Positions 27,201 to 35,512 are shown, counted from the stretch's first letter. The stretch is DNA of 64,000 nt from Pachyseris speciosa (GCA_016490735.1 JAEMWC010000283.1:555001-619000); one strand, 5' to 3'. Notes: a model not told the origin generated them from the letters alone. Made by a program: numbers and translations.

Positions 27201-30200
27201 GCCAATGTTTTGAAACCTATAAGTAATTTAATAGAAGCTGTCTATATACACGCGAGCTTCATACTTTAGAAGAAATGCAGCGCCAAAGGTGATGAATAGG
27301 CTAGTTTCGAATTGTGGAAGAACAAAGCAACCAAGTCGACGTTTAGGCGAATAATTTTTTCATTGCGCTTTGTTGTTAACAAAGGAAAATGCAAATTATT
27401 CCCCTGAACCTCGACTTGCTTCTTTTGTTGTCCCAAATTCGAAACAAGCCTATTGAAAAATATAAGAAAAATTAAAAATTGATGTTTCCGGATTAATCTC
27501 GTATATCTCGCACTGGTTAGATAATGACACTACTAAAGGCTGGGTGAAAGACCTTATTATTTAGTGACTAAGGTTATTTGGCTACTCTAAATTGCACGTT
27601 CATTGTCAATGTAGCAGTGGTTCACTATACTTTCTTCCCTTATGGTAAGAACCAAATCTTGGTACTTACAAGTACTTTAGGCTCGACAGATTGGTGAATA
27701 TTCCAACCGGAAGGTGTTGAAGCTCATTGTTACTTATACGCCTGCAAGAAAACGTCTTGTCATCCCTGGTAGTCATTGGCATTTGCCTGGTAAATACTCA
27801 GCATTGTTAATTATAAAATATTTAAATTATTACGCGCGTTATTCTTAGTCGAAATGACTGCATTATATCTAGACATATGCAGGCGCACTAAGTCACGCTT
27901 CTGCATTGTGGAATTATAATGCACGCGGGTTGCGTCACATGTGGGCGCGCGTGCCAATCTCTAGAGATTTTCCATTGAGGAGTATTTTTAGCGGAAGATC
28001 TTTAACGTGATTGTGATCTAAATACCTGCAAGTATAATTAAGCCTTGTCATCCATCCTGTGATAAGCATTGCTTTACTAAATAATTAGGTATGGCAATAA
28101 AACCGTACTGTACTGATCGGATTCGCTTCACTACCGATAGAAATAATAAGGGGTGACAATTTCGGCATTTATAGAGTAACGTGTTAATTTTAAACAAAAC
28201 TGATAAGTTTAGTCAACAGACTCATCAAATAAGTAAGGAAGTTTAACTAAAAAAATGTTTGGTTGAACAAAAGAGACCGTGAGAATGAACTTAAATCTAA
28301 AGATTTTTAGTTTTTTCACTGAATATAACATTTTACTTTATGTAATTCTGTAGCCTTCATTATTTCTTCTCATGTTTTTTTTTTCTTTTTTAATTAATTA
28401 AGAAAAATAAAAAATAAAAAAAACTGAACTCGAACAGCTTCCAGAGAGGAAGAGATTTCTCTTTCTGCAATCAGGTAGAGTTTACAAAGTTAACAAAGGT
28501 AACCATAGAAGGTGTGATCGAAGATTCCGACGCCACTACAATGATTGTCTTTTCGAAAAGCTAGGCTTAGTTATTCAGTCTTTTAAGCAAATTTTGAACA
28601 GCTTTTGGTTACCAGAGAGACTGTCTCTCCTTGAATAATGTTTGCTAATAATGTCTTAATCATAGCAGAATCCAAAACAGGCAAAAGGCGCTCATCTGCT
28701 GCTTAACATTTCACTTTATAAACTTTTTTTTAATTTTTTTAAAGAGTGCCACCACTTTGAGCAATATCTAAGTGTTTTCATCCGGTAAAAATTTGCTATT
28801 TGTACCACCCGCTCCTTAAAATGTTTTACCGTGTGTATTCGCCTACAAATTGAACAGAATTCATTGATGAATTAGCAGTGAACCTAATGAAATATAGGAT
28901 TAGCCATGCGAACCTTTGTAAATCTATACGTAATGTGATAGAAATTGTCTATATACACACATGCTTCATACTTTAGACGAAGTGGAACACCTTAGGCGAT
29001 GAATAGGCTAGTTTCGAATTGTGGAAGAACAAAGCAACCCAGTCGAGGTCTAGGCCATCAATTTGCCTTTTCCTTTGTTTTTTAGCAAAATAAAATGCAA
29101 ATTCTTCCCCTGAACCTCGACTGGGTTCATTTGTTGTCCCACAATTCGAAACAAGAATATTGTAAACAATAAGAGAAATAAAGAATTGATGTTTCCAGAA
29201 TAACCTCATATATCTGGCACACTTTAGATAGTGACACTAATAAAGGCCGGGCAAAGACCTTCTTATTTAGTGGCTAAGGTTCTTTGGCTACTCTAAATTG
29301 CACGTTGATTGTCATTGTAGCAGTGGTTCACTATACTTTCTTGCCTTATGGTAAGAACCAAATCTTGGTACTTACAAGTACTTTAGGCTCGACAGATTGG
29401 TGAATATTCCAACCGAAAGGTGTTGAAGTTTATTCATCCATAAATACCTGCAAGAATAACTAAGTCTTGTCAACACTGGTAGTGATTGGCATTTGCCTGG
29501 TAAATACTCAGCATTGGCAATTATAAAATGTTCAAATTATTACGCGCGTTATCCTTAGTCGAAATGAGTGCATTATATCTTAACATATGCACGCGCACTA
29601 AGTCACGCTTGTGCATTGTGGAATTATAATGCACGCGGGGTACGTCACATGTGTGAGCGCATTCAAATCTCTGGACATTTTGCATTGAGGAGTATTCCTA
29701 GCGGAAGGCCTTGAAGATGATTGTGATCTAAATACCTGCAAGAATAATTAAGCTTTGTCATTCCTCGTAGAGATAAGCATTGCTTTACTAAATATTTAGG
29801 TATGGCAATAACACGAAACTGTACTGATCGGATTCGCTTGACTTTGGATAGAAATAATAAGGAGTGACAATTTTCGCATTTATAGAGTAACGTGCTCATT
29901 TTAAACAAAACTGATAAGTTTAGTCAACAGACTCATCAAATAAGTAAGGAAGTTTCACTAAAAAAAATGTTTGCAAAAGGCGCTCATCTGCTGCTTAACA
30001 TTTCACTTCATAAACTTTTTTTTCTTTTTTTTAAAGAGTGCCACCACTTTGAGCAATATCTAAGTGTTTTCATCCGGTAAAAATTTGCTATTTGTACCAC
30101 CCGCTCCTTAAAATGTTTTACCGTGTGTATTCGCCTACAAATTGAACAGAATTCATTGATGAATTAGCAGTGAACCTAATGAAATATAGGATTAGATATG

Positions 30201-33200
30201 CGATCCTTCGTAAATCTATACGTAATGTGAGAGAAATTGTCTATATACACACATGCTTCATACTTTAGACGAAGTGGAACACCCTAGGCGATGAATAGGC
30301 TAGTTTCGAATTGTGGAAGAACAAAGCAACCCAGTCGAGGTCTAGGCCCTCAATTTGCCTTTTCCTTTGTTTTTTAGCAAAATAAAATGCAAATTCTTCC
30401 TCTGAACCTCGACTGGGTTCATTTGTTGTCCCACAATTCGAAACAAGAATATTGTAAACAATAAGAGAAATAAAGAACTGATGTTTCCAGAATAACCTCA
30501 TATATCTGGCACACTTTGCATAGTGACACTAATAAAGGCCGGGCAAAGACCTTCTTATTTAGTGGCTAAGGTTCTTTGGCTACTCTAAATTGCACGTTGA
30601 TTGTCATTGTAGCAGTGGTTCACTATACTTTCTTGCCTTATGGTAAGAACCAAATCTTGGTACTTACAAGTACTTTAGGCTCGACAGATTGGTGAATATT
30701 CCAACCGGAAGGTGTTGAAGTTTATTCATCCATAAATACCTGCAAGAATAACTAAGTCTTGTCAACACTGGTAGTGATTGGCATTTGCCTGGTAAATACT
30801 CAGCATTGGTAATTATAAAATGTTGAAATTATTACGCGCGTTATCCTTAGTCGAAATGAGTGCATTATATCTTAACATATGCACGCGCACTGTCACGCTT
30901 GTGCAATGTGGAATTATAATGCACGCGGGGTACGTCACATGTGTGAGCGCATTCAAATCTCTGGACATTTTGCATTGAGGAGTATTCCTAGCGGAAGACC
31001 TTGAAGATGATTGTGATCTAAATACCTGCAAGAATAATTAAGCTTTGTTATTCCTCGTAGAGATAAGCATTGCTTTAGTAAATATTTAGGTATGGCAATA
31101 ACACGAAACTGTACTGATCGGATTCGCTTGACTTTGGATAGAAATAATAAGGAGTGACAATTTTCGCATTTATAGAGTAACGTGCTCATTTTAAACAAAA
31201 CTGATAAGTTTAGTCAACAGACTCATCAAATAAGTAAGGAAGTTTCACTAAAAAAAATGTTTGCAAAAGGCGCTCATCTGCTGCTTAACATTTCACTTCA
31301 TAAACTTTTTTTTTTTTTTTAAAGAGTGCCACCACTTTGAGCAATATCTAAGTGTTTTCATCCGGTAAAAATTTGCTATTTGTACCACCCGCTCCTTAAA
31401 ATGTTTTACCGTGTGTATTCGCCTACAAATTGAACAGAATTCATTGATGAATTAGCAGTGAACCTAATGAAATATAGGATTAGTCATGCGATCCTTCGTA
31501 AATCTATACGTAATGTGATAGAAATTGTCTATATACACACATGCTTCATACTTTAGACGAGGTGGAACACCCTAGGCGATGAATAGGCTAGTTTCGAATT
31601 GTGGAAGAACAAAGCAACCCAGTCGAGGTCTAGGCCATCAATTTGCCTTTTCCTTTGTTTTTTAGCAAAATAAAATGCAAATTCTTCCTCTGAACCTCGA
31701 CTGGGTTCATTTGTTGTCCCACAATTCGAAACAAGAATATTGTAAACAATAAGAGAAATAAAGAATTGATGTTTCCAGAATAACCTCATATATCTGGCAC
31801 ACTTTGCATAGTGACACTAATAAAGGCCGGGCAAAGACCTTCTTATTTAGTGGCTAAGGTTCTTTGGCTACTCTAAATTGCACGTTGATTGTCATTGTAG
31901 CAGTGGTTCACTATACTTTCTTGCCTTATGGTAAGAACCAAATCTTGGTACTTACAAGGACTTTAGGCTCGACAGATTGGTGAATATTCCAACCGGAAGG
32001 TGTTGAAGTTTATTGATCCATAAATACCTGCAAGAATAACTAAGTCTTGTCAACACTGGTAGTGATTGGCATTTGCCTGGTAAATACTCAGCATTGGTAA
32101 TTATAAAATGTTGAAATTATTACGCGCGTTATCCTTAGTCGAAATGAGTGCATTATATCTTAACATATGCACGCGCACTAAGTCACGCTTGTGCATTGTG
32201 GAATTATAATCCACGCGGGGTACGTCACATGTGTGAGCGCATTCAAATCTCTGGACATTTTGCATTGAGGAGTATTCCTAGCGGAAGGCCTTGAAGATGA
32301 TTGTGATCTAAGTACCTGCAAGAATAATTAAGCCTTGTCATTCCTCGTAGAGATAAGCATTGCTTTACTAAATAATTAGGTATGGCAATAAAACGAAACT
32401 GTACTGATCGGATTCTCTTGACTATGGATAGAAATAATAAGGAGTGACAATTTTCGCATTTATAGAGTAACGTGTTCATTTTAAACAAAACTGATAAGTT
32501 TAGTCAACAGACTCATCAAATAAGTAAGGAAGTTTCACTAAAAAAATGTTTGCAAAAGGCGCTCATCTGCTGCTTAACATTTCACTTCATAAACTTTGTT
32601 TTTAATTTTTTTAAAGAGTGCCACCACTTTGAGCAATATCTAAGTTTTTTCATTCGGTAAAAATTTGCTATTTGTACCACTCGCTCTTTAAAATATTTTA
32701 CCGTGTGTATTCGCCTACAAATTGAACAGAATTCATTGATGAATTAGCAGTGAACCTAATGAAATGTAGGATTAGCGATGCGAACCTTTGTAAATGTATA
32801 CGTAATGTGATAGAAATTGTCTATATACACACATGCTTCATACTTTAGACGAAGTGGAACACCCTAGGCGATGAATAGGCTAGTTTCGAATTGTGAAAGA
32901 ACAAAGCAACCCAGTCGAGGTCTAGGCCATCAATTTGCCTTTTCCTTTGTTTTTTAGCAAAATAAAATGCAAATTCTTCCCCTGAACCTCGACTGGGTTC
33001 ATTTGTTGTCCCACAATTCGAAAGAAGCCTATTGTAAACAATAAGAAAAATTAAAAATCGATTTTTGCGGATTAACTTTATATATCTCGCACAGTTTAGA
33101 TAATGACACTACTAAAGGCCGTGTCAAAGACCTTATTATTTAGTGGCTAAGGTTCTTTGGCTACTCTAAATCGCAGGTTGATTGTCATTGTAGCAGTTGT

Positions 33201-33320
33201 TCACTATACTTTCTTGCCTTATGGTAAGAACCAAATCTTGGTACTTACAAGGACTCCAGTCTCGACAGTTTGGTGAATATTCCAACCGGAAGGTGTTGAA
33301 GTTTATTGATCCATAAATAC
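3161..33320 (-). CDS. multi-exon leucine-rich-repeat receptor gene (partial model)
   Basis: Twenty minus-strand exons of exactly 72 nt (listed separately) each encode one LRR of the LxxLxLxxNxLxxLPxGxFxxLxxL type. Each begins with the third base of a split Leu codon and ends with its first two bases (phase 2-2), so all combinations stay in frame. Eighteen sit in a tandem array with introns of about 1.2-1.65 kb (one is 98 nt); two unique exons lie 3' of it. One-LRR-per-72-nt phase-2 exons are known from animal genes such as the LGR, Slit and LRIG families. The signal peptide, N- and C-caps and any transmembrane part are not visible. The 5' end is cut at 34430 by a Polinton, so earlier exons may lie beyond the window. 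Whether all exons are used in one transcript is inference. The exact family is unknown. Confidence 0.7.
3233..3846. other. intron/non-coding, nothing recognised
   Basis: Lies within the intron between the two unique LRR exons. A 71-codon plus-strand ORF (3474-3689) has no recognisable similarity and no supporting signals. Confidence 0.35.
3847..4143 (+). pseudogene. reverse-transcriptase-region retroelement fragment
   Basis: A 98-codon open frame whose second half contains PPLISSFKSDRNVGNFLLRS followed by QPGIFKC. By eye this matches the linker after the reverse transcriptase in Penelope-like and related animal retroelements, where an F(K/R)RxKNxxxxLVRS motif precedes a Cys-containing stretch. 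The reverse-transcriptase core and any GIY-YIG endonuclease are absent, so this is a relic. It lies antisense within an intron of the LRR gene. Confidence 0.5.
4313..4384 (-). CDS. LRR exon (unique)
   Basis: 72-nt exon with acceptor TTTTCAG and donor GTAAGTATG, phase 2-2. It encodes LLNNNNITTMSNDSF then GNLTELQY, with the Leu completed by the next exon. It retains the consensus Asn and the xxF/xxL spacing but lacks the LPxG of the array copies, so it diverged before the array formed. It lies 1.08 kb upstream of the 3161-3232 exon. Confidence 0.8.
4385..6071. other. intron/non-coding, nothing recognised
   Basis: No LRR exon or other gene was found. An 82-codon plus-strand ORF at 5430-5678 has no recognisable similarity. 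GC-rich words around 5760-5780 and the phrase GCGTGTAGCGCCGAG near 4760 look like repeat debris. Confidence 0.35.
6072..6497 (+). pseudogene. YqaJ-like (lambda-exonuclease fold) nuclease remnant
   Basis: One reading frame contains SPDRKVIGPSC, FGLSEVKCPE, TPLEAC, then GLMGVTGAEWVDFIVHTSKG and IIERIAFD. These fit the YqaJ viral-recombinase/exonuclease family: the SPD Asp, the ExK-type EVK motif and the later GxxxxTGxxWxDF block are all present. The frame is interrupted by TAG at 6315-6317 (where a Gln is usual) and TAG at 6414-6416 (where a Trp is usual), and there is no proper start. Such nucleases are common cargo of animal transposons, so this is a dead fragment. Confidence 0.7.
6498..7077. 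other. AT-rich non-coding sequence
   Basis: No gene, RNA or repeat unit was recognised on either strand. Confidence 0.35.
7078..7260 (-). repeat. MITE-like inverted-repeat element, copy 2
   Basis: Inverted copy of 350-540: it begins with CTTATTATATGACTGG, has the same internal GGTCAAGATGG/CCATCTTGACC palindrome, and ends with GAGTCATATAATAAA plus shared flank. At 7260 it abuts, and has removed the 3' half of, an LRR-like pseudo-exon, so it marks the left edge of the LRR array. Confidence 0.6.
8611..8682 (-). CDS. LRR exon, array copy 18 (most 3' of array)
   Basis: 72 nt, acceptor CTTGCAG, donor GTAAGTACC. It encodes SLSNNELQHLPVGMF then TNLSRLEY. It is the only array copy with Met in the GMF position (others GIF). 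Confidence 0.8.
10313..10384 (-). CDS. LRR exon, array copy 17
   Basis: 72 nt, acceptor CTTGCAG, donor GTAAGTAGC. It encodes RLSNNELQHLPVGIF then TNLSRLEY. Confidence 0.8.
11569..11641 (-). tRNA. tRNA-like sequence (predicted GGC anticodon, probably not functional)
   Basis: Seventy-three nt that fold as a cloverleaf: acceptor GCTTTGA/TCAGAGC, D-arm GCTC/GAGC with AGTTGGGA loop, T-arm GTGGG/CCCGC with TTCGAAT loop. The A box (TAGCTCAGTTGG) and B box (GGTTCGAATCC) are intact. The anticodon loop reads CCGGCAT, giving GGC (Ala), but position 33 is C instead of U, the last stem pair is A-C, and GGC is not the usual eukaryotic Ala anticodon. A T-run follows the 3' end, suiting Pol III termination. 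It is more likely a SINE head or pseudo-tRNA than a decoding tRNA. Confidence 0.6.
11973..12045 (+). tRNA. tRNA-like sequence, inverted twin
   Basis: Identical in sequence to the minus-strand copy at 11569-11641 but on the other strand. It is followed by CCTGAAAATTTTTTTCAGG, a small hairpin with a seven-T run that could end Pol III transcription. Confidence 0.6.
12216..12288 (+). tRNA. tRNA-like sequence, diverged copy
   Basis: Same cloverleaf, but the T-stem reads GTGGG/CCAAC, introducing a G-A mismatch, and the following T-run is interrupted by A. It is more decayed than the copy 243 bp upstream. Confidence 0.5.
12917..12988 (-). CDS. LRR exon, array copy 16
   Basis: 72 nt, acceptor CTTGCAG, donor GTAAGTACC. 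It encodes DLRNNGLQYLPLGIF then TNLSRLEY. This copy has charged Asp and Arg at the exposed strand positions and Gly before the LQ. Confidence 0.8.
14628..14699 (-). CDS. LRR exon, array copy 15
   Basis: 72 nt, acceptor CTTGCAG, donor GTAAGTAGC. It encodes VLKNNELQHLPLGIF then TNLSRLES. Confidence 0.8.
16316..16387 (-). CDS. LRR exon, array copy 14
   Basis: 72 nt, acceptor CTTGCAG, donor GTAAGTAGC. It encodes SLSNNELQHLPLGIF then TNLSRLEY. Its surroundings (15640-17110) are a patchwork of partial unit duplications. Confidence 0.8.
17343..17414 (-). CDS. LRR exon, array copy 13
   Basis: 72 nt, acceptor CTTGCAG, donor GTAAGTACC. It encodes RLSNNKVQHLPVGIF then TNLSRLEY. Confidence 0.8.
18733..18804 (-). 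CDS. LRR exon, array copy 12
   Basis: 72 nt, acceptor CTTGTAG (T instead of C), donor GTAAGTAGC. It encodes YVWINKPQHLPVGIF then TNLSRLES. The Pro and Val replace consensus leucines, so this repeat may be structurally weak although still open. Confidence 0.7.
19349..19420 (-). CDS. LRR exon, array copy 11
   Basis: 72 nt, acceptor CTTGCAG, donor GTAAGTACC. It encodes RLSNNEVQHLPVGIF then TNLSRLEY. It lies only 98 bp 3' of the next exon, the result of a 170-bp local tandem duplication; the resulting intron is unusually short for this gene. Confidence 0.75.
19519..19590 (-). CDS. LRR exon, array copy 10
   Basis: 72 nt, acceptor CTTGCAG, donor GTAAGTACC. It encodes RLSNNKVQHLPVGIF then TNLSRLEY. 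It forms a close pair with 19349-19420. Confidence 0.75.
21222..21293 (-). CDS. LRR exon, array copy 9
   Basis: 72 nt, acceptor CTTGCAG, donor GTAAGTACC. It encodes YLWINKLQHLPVGIF then TNLSSLKY. Confidence 0.8.
22926..22997 (-). CDS. LRR exon, array copy 8
   Basis: 72 nt, acceptor CTTGCAG, donor GTAAGTACC. It encodes SLSNNELQHLPVGIF then TNLSSLKS, combining the 5' half of one exon class with the 3' half of another. Confidence 0.8.
24640..24711 (-). CDS. LRR exon, array copy 7
   Basis: 72 nt, acceptor CTTGCAG, donor GTAAGTACC. It encodes HLSNNEVQHLPVGIF then TNLSSLKY. A deletion has removed the neighbouring pseudo-exon (sequence jumps near 24780). Confidence 0.8.
25963..26034 (-). CDS. LRR exon, array copy 6
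   Basis: 72 nt, acceptor CTTGCAG, donor GTAAGTACC. It encodes YLWINKLQHLPVGIF then TNLSSLKS. Confidence 0.8.
27670..27741 (-). CDS. LRR exon, array copy 5
   Basis: 72 nt, acceptor CTTGCAG, donor GTAAGTACC. It encodes RISNNELQHLPVGIF then TNLSSLKY, with Ile in place of the strand Leu. Confidence 0.8.
29376..29447 (-). CDS. LRR exon, array copy 4
   Basis: 72 nt, acceptor CTTGCAG, donor GTAAGTACC. It encodes YLWMNKLQHLSVGIF then TNLSSLKY, with Ser replacing the LRR Pro. It belongs to the 1.29-kb unit class. Confidence 0.8.
30668..30739 (-). CDS. LRR exon, array copy 3
   Basis: 72 nt, acceptor CTTGCAG, donor GTAAGTACC. It encodes YLWMNKLQHLPVGIF then TNLSSLKY. It differs from copy 4 by one codon, indicating a very recent duplication. 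Confidence 0.8.
31956..32027 (-). CDS. LRR exon, array copy 2
   Basis: 72 nt, acceptor CTTGCAG, donor GTAAGTACC. It encodes YLWINKLQHLPVGIF then TNLSSLKS. Confidence 0.8.
33249..33320 (-). CDS. LRR exon, array copy 1 (most 5' in window)
   Basis: 72 nt, acceptor CTTGCAG, donor GTAAGTACC. It encodes YLWINKLQHLPVGIF then TKLSRLES. The Polinton interrupts the array about 1.1 kb upstream of it. Confidence 0.8.
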
Positions 33321-34430
33321 CTGCAAGAATAACTAAGTCTTGTCAACACTGGTAGTCATTGGCATTTGCCTGGTAAATACTCAGCATTGGTAATTATAAA
33401 ATGTTCAAATTATTACGCGCGTTATGGTTAGTGGAATTCAGTGCATCAGTGCATTATATCTTAACTTATGCACACGCAGTACGTCACGCTTGTGCATTGT
33501 GGAAATATAATGCACGCGGGGTGCGTCACAAGTGTGAGCGCATGCAAATCTCTGGACATTTTGCATTGAGGAGTATTCCTAGCAGAAGGCCTTGAGGGTG
33601 ATTGTGATCTAAATACCTGCAAGAATAATTAAGCATTGTGATCCAACGTAGTGATAAGCATTGCTTTACTAAATAATTAGGTATGGCAATAAAACGATAC
33701 TGTACTGATCGGATTCGGCTGACTACGGATAGAAATAATAAGGAGTGACAATTTTCGCATTTAGAGAATAACGTGTTCATTTTAAACAAAACTGAAAAGT
33801 TTAGTCAAGAGTCTCATCAAATAAGTAAGGAAGTTTCACTAAAAAATGTTGGTTGAAAAAAGAGTCCGTGAGAATGAACTTAAATCTAAAGATTTGTAGT
33901 TTTTTGACTGAATATAACATCTTACTTCATGTAATTCTGTAGCCTTCAGTATTTCTTATCTTGTTTTTTTCCTTTTTTAACTAAAAAACAGAAAAAAAAA
34001 CTGAAATCTAACAGCTTCCAGAGAGGAAGAGATTTCTCTTTCTGCAATCAGGTAGAGTCTACAAAGTTAACGAAGGTAACCATAGAAGGTGTGATCGAAG
34101 ATACCGACGCCACTACAATGGTTGTCTTTTCGGAAAGCTAGGCTTAGTTATTCAGCCTTTCAAGCAAATTTTGAATAGCTTTTTGTTACAAGTGAGACTC
34201 TCTATCCTTGAATAACGTTTGCTAATAATGCCTTAATCATAGCAGAATGCAGTAAAGGCAAAAGGCGCTTATCTGCTGCTTAACATTTGACTTCATAAAC
34301 TTTTTTTAAATTTGTTTAAAGAGTGCTACCACTTTGAGCAATATCTAAATGTTTCATTCCGGTAAAAAATTTTCTATTTGTCCCTCCCGCTCTTTAAAAT
34401 GTCTTACCGTGTGTATTCGCCTAGAAACGT

Positions 34431-35047
34431 AGTTTAGTACTTGGGGGTTCCAGACCATTTTTTTGGTGATATATTACCAACTAATACTAATACTACTACA
34501 AGTCTAATACTACTTTTCCATTTTATGGCTAACCAAATTTTGGCAATCTATATACTTTTTAAATTGCGTGACTCGCTCGGAAAAATCACCAAGCGTGACA
34601 TTCTCGGAAAAACAGGGAACACCATTCGATGGAATTAACCCTATAACACCATAAAATCACATTCATTCTATAGTTAACCATTTTATTAAATAAATGCTTT
34701 TAACGCCTGTTTGGCAAAGAGAGGTAAGACAAATCACCTTTGAATTATAAAGGATCCTGAAAGAATGAATACCGAAATAATATAAAGCAAAAGAATAATA
34801 TTCCACATATATAAATATAAATGAGTTGTAATTCAGATGTTCATGAATATTTGAAGAGATAGACAATGTATTGCTACAATTGACAGAAAATCGGAAAAGA
34901 ATAGTGAACATTAATTTTATTCTAAAAAAATATTCACAATGATGAAATTGGATATTGGAGGTGATATTATAATCACTAAATCCAAAAAAACATTAATTGA
35001 TTATGAACAATATTGGCAAAAAATATTATAACTGATTGGAGACAAAA
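34431..35047. other. left-end non-coding part of Polinton copy 1
   Basis: AT-rich sequence without a recognisable gene. A 30-codon plus ORF (34939-35031) and an 82-codon minus ORF (34663-34911) are both compositionally AT-driven and unsupported. If the element has a left terminal repeat it should begin close to 34430. Confidence 0.4.
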
Positions 35048-35512
35048 TTAATTTGATTCTTCAGGGGTGAAAAGTTTATCATATTTCAATAAAAACTTGT
35101 CGATTATTGGACTATTGTCAGTTATGAAATCATCAGTTTTTGTCATTGTGATTTGCATATGCTTGGAATCATATTCTCCACTTCTTAACGCATTTTTAAT
35201 GGAATTCAAAATATGTTGATACGATTGAAAAGCGTGAACACATTGTTGTATTTTTAAATCTCAATTTTTATGTTTCATCCAACCCTGTATCAAGAGGGCT
35301 GTTGTACTTATTGCAACTAAACTGATTCCAGAAGTAGCAATAGATGAAACAAGGCCCCCGGACGCGAAAATAACAGAAAATGAATTTCCTACTATTTTCC
35401 ATTTTTTTAATCTTTTAATGCATTTTTATAGGTCCAGCACTTTTTGTGATATGTTCTGTAATAACTTTTTAATTCGTCAACTTGTTCTTTTGTTAGTTTG
35501 GCTGAAACATGG
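35048..35512 (-). pseudogene. Polinton membrane-segment protein, frame-disrupted
   Basis: Reading from about 35512 toward 35048, the frame gives a Lys/Tyr-rich N-terminal part (VDELKSYYRTYHKKCW), then after a -1/+1 shift near 35415 a hydrophobic, Gly/Ser-rich segment (GGLVSSIATSGISLVAISTT) that looks like a membrane span, then a polar tail ending LFTPEESN and TAA. A TGA/TAA-type stop also follows the WMKHKN stretch. The function is unknown; position at the element's left end next to the GPGN/HD gene suggests a membrane-active accessory protein. Confidence 0.5.

Larger units (their letters stand above)
8238..33033. repeat. family of 15 intronic foldbacks of about 160 bp
   Basis: A near-perfect palindrome beginning AATAGGCTAGTTTCGAATTG and ending with its inverse CAATTCGAAACAAGCCTATT, arms about 75-80 bp with a short loop. 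Copies: 8238-8398, 9939-10097, 12543-12701, 14248-14412, 18356-18517, 18975-19133, 20848-21006, 22552-22710, 24266-24424, 25589-25747, 27295-27454, 29002-29161, 30294-30453, 31582-31741 and 32874-33033. Two sequence classes exist: GTCGACGTTTAGG arms and GTCGAGGTCTAGG arms. They were probably founded by one foldback MITE and copied with the LRR units; transcripts in either direction would form long hairpins. Confidence 0.85.
7262..33616 (-). pseudogene. series of 16 donor-less LRR pseudo-exons
   Basis: Each starts after a usually intact ..TGCAG acceptor and encodes YLDHNHLQGLPLGIL with small variations, aligning with the functional exons, but then reads LNAKCPEI where TNLSRLEY is expected, and the GTAAGT donor is replaced by GCATGC, GAATGC or GCACGC. 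Approximate spans: 7262-7272 (truncated), 8899-8970, 10601-10672, 13205-13276, 14916-14987, 16604-16675, 17631-17702 (stop inside), 19807-19878, 21510-21581, 23214-23285, 26261-26332, 27954-28025, 29664-29735, 30954-31025, 32244-32315 and 33545-33616. They were probably co-amplified after losing function. Use as an alternative terminal exon is possible but unsupported. Confidence 0.65.
7261..34430 (-). repeat. tandem array of LRR-exon units (about 1.7 kb and 1.3 kb)
   Basis: The same order of sequence blocks recurs about 17 times. Exon start-to-start distances from right to left are 1293, 1288, 1292, 1706, 1707, 1323, 1714, 1704, 1703, 170, 616, 1390, 1027, 1688, 1711, 2604 and 1702 bp. The 1.29-kb class lacks about 415 bp; the 2604 step contains the 888-bp tRNA-like insertion. 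Read on the minus strand, a full unit has a foldback, an AT-rich intron, a donor-less LRR pseudo-exon and, about 215 bp later, a functional-looking LRR exon. The repeated 60-90 codon minus-strand ORFs in each unit are translations of the foldback and of intron plus pseudo-exon. The right edge at about 34430 is cut inside a unit by the Polinton. Confidence 0.9.

Noticed and set aside
8209..31789. Recurrent 65-78 codon minus ORFs such as MFRIVGQQKNQVEV... and MRLFWKHQFFISL...
   Set aside because: They are translations of the foldback palindrome and flanks; the two arms encode complementary, not protein-like, sequence.
7248..33789. Recurrent 60-90 codon minus ORFs beginning MFK(I/M)(N/S)TLL...
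   Set aside because: They are intron sequence running into the LRR pseudo-exon. The only supported coding part is after the CAG acceptor; they recur because the unit is repeated.
7261..34430. CRISPR or simple satellite array
   Set aside because: Units are 1.3-1.7 kb with internal exons and introns, and there is no repeat-spacer pattern.
34441..34638. 65-codon plus ORF at the left end of Polinton copy 1
   Set aside because: AT-driven composition and no counterpart or motif.
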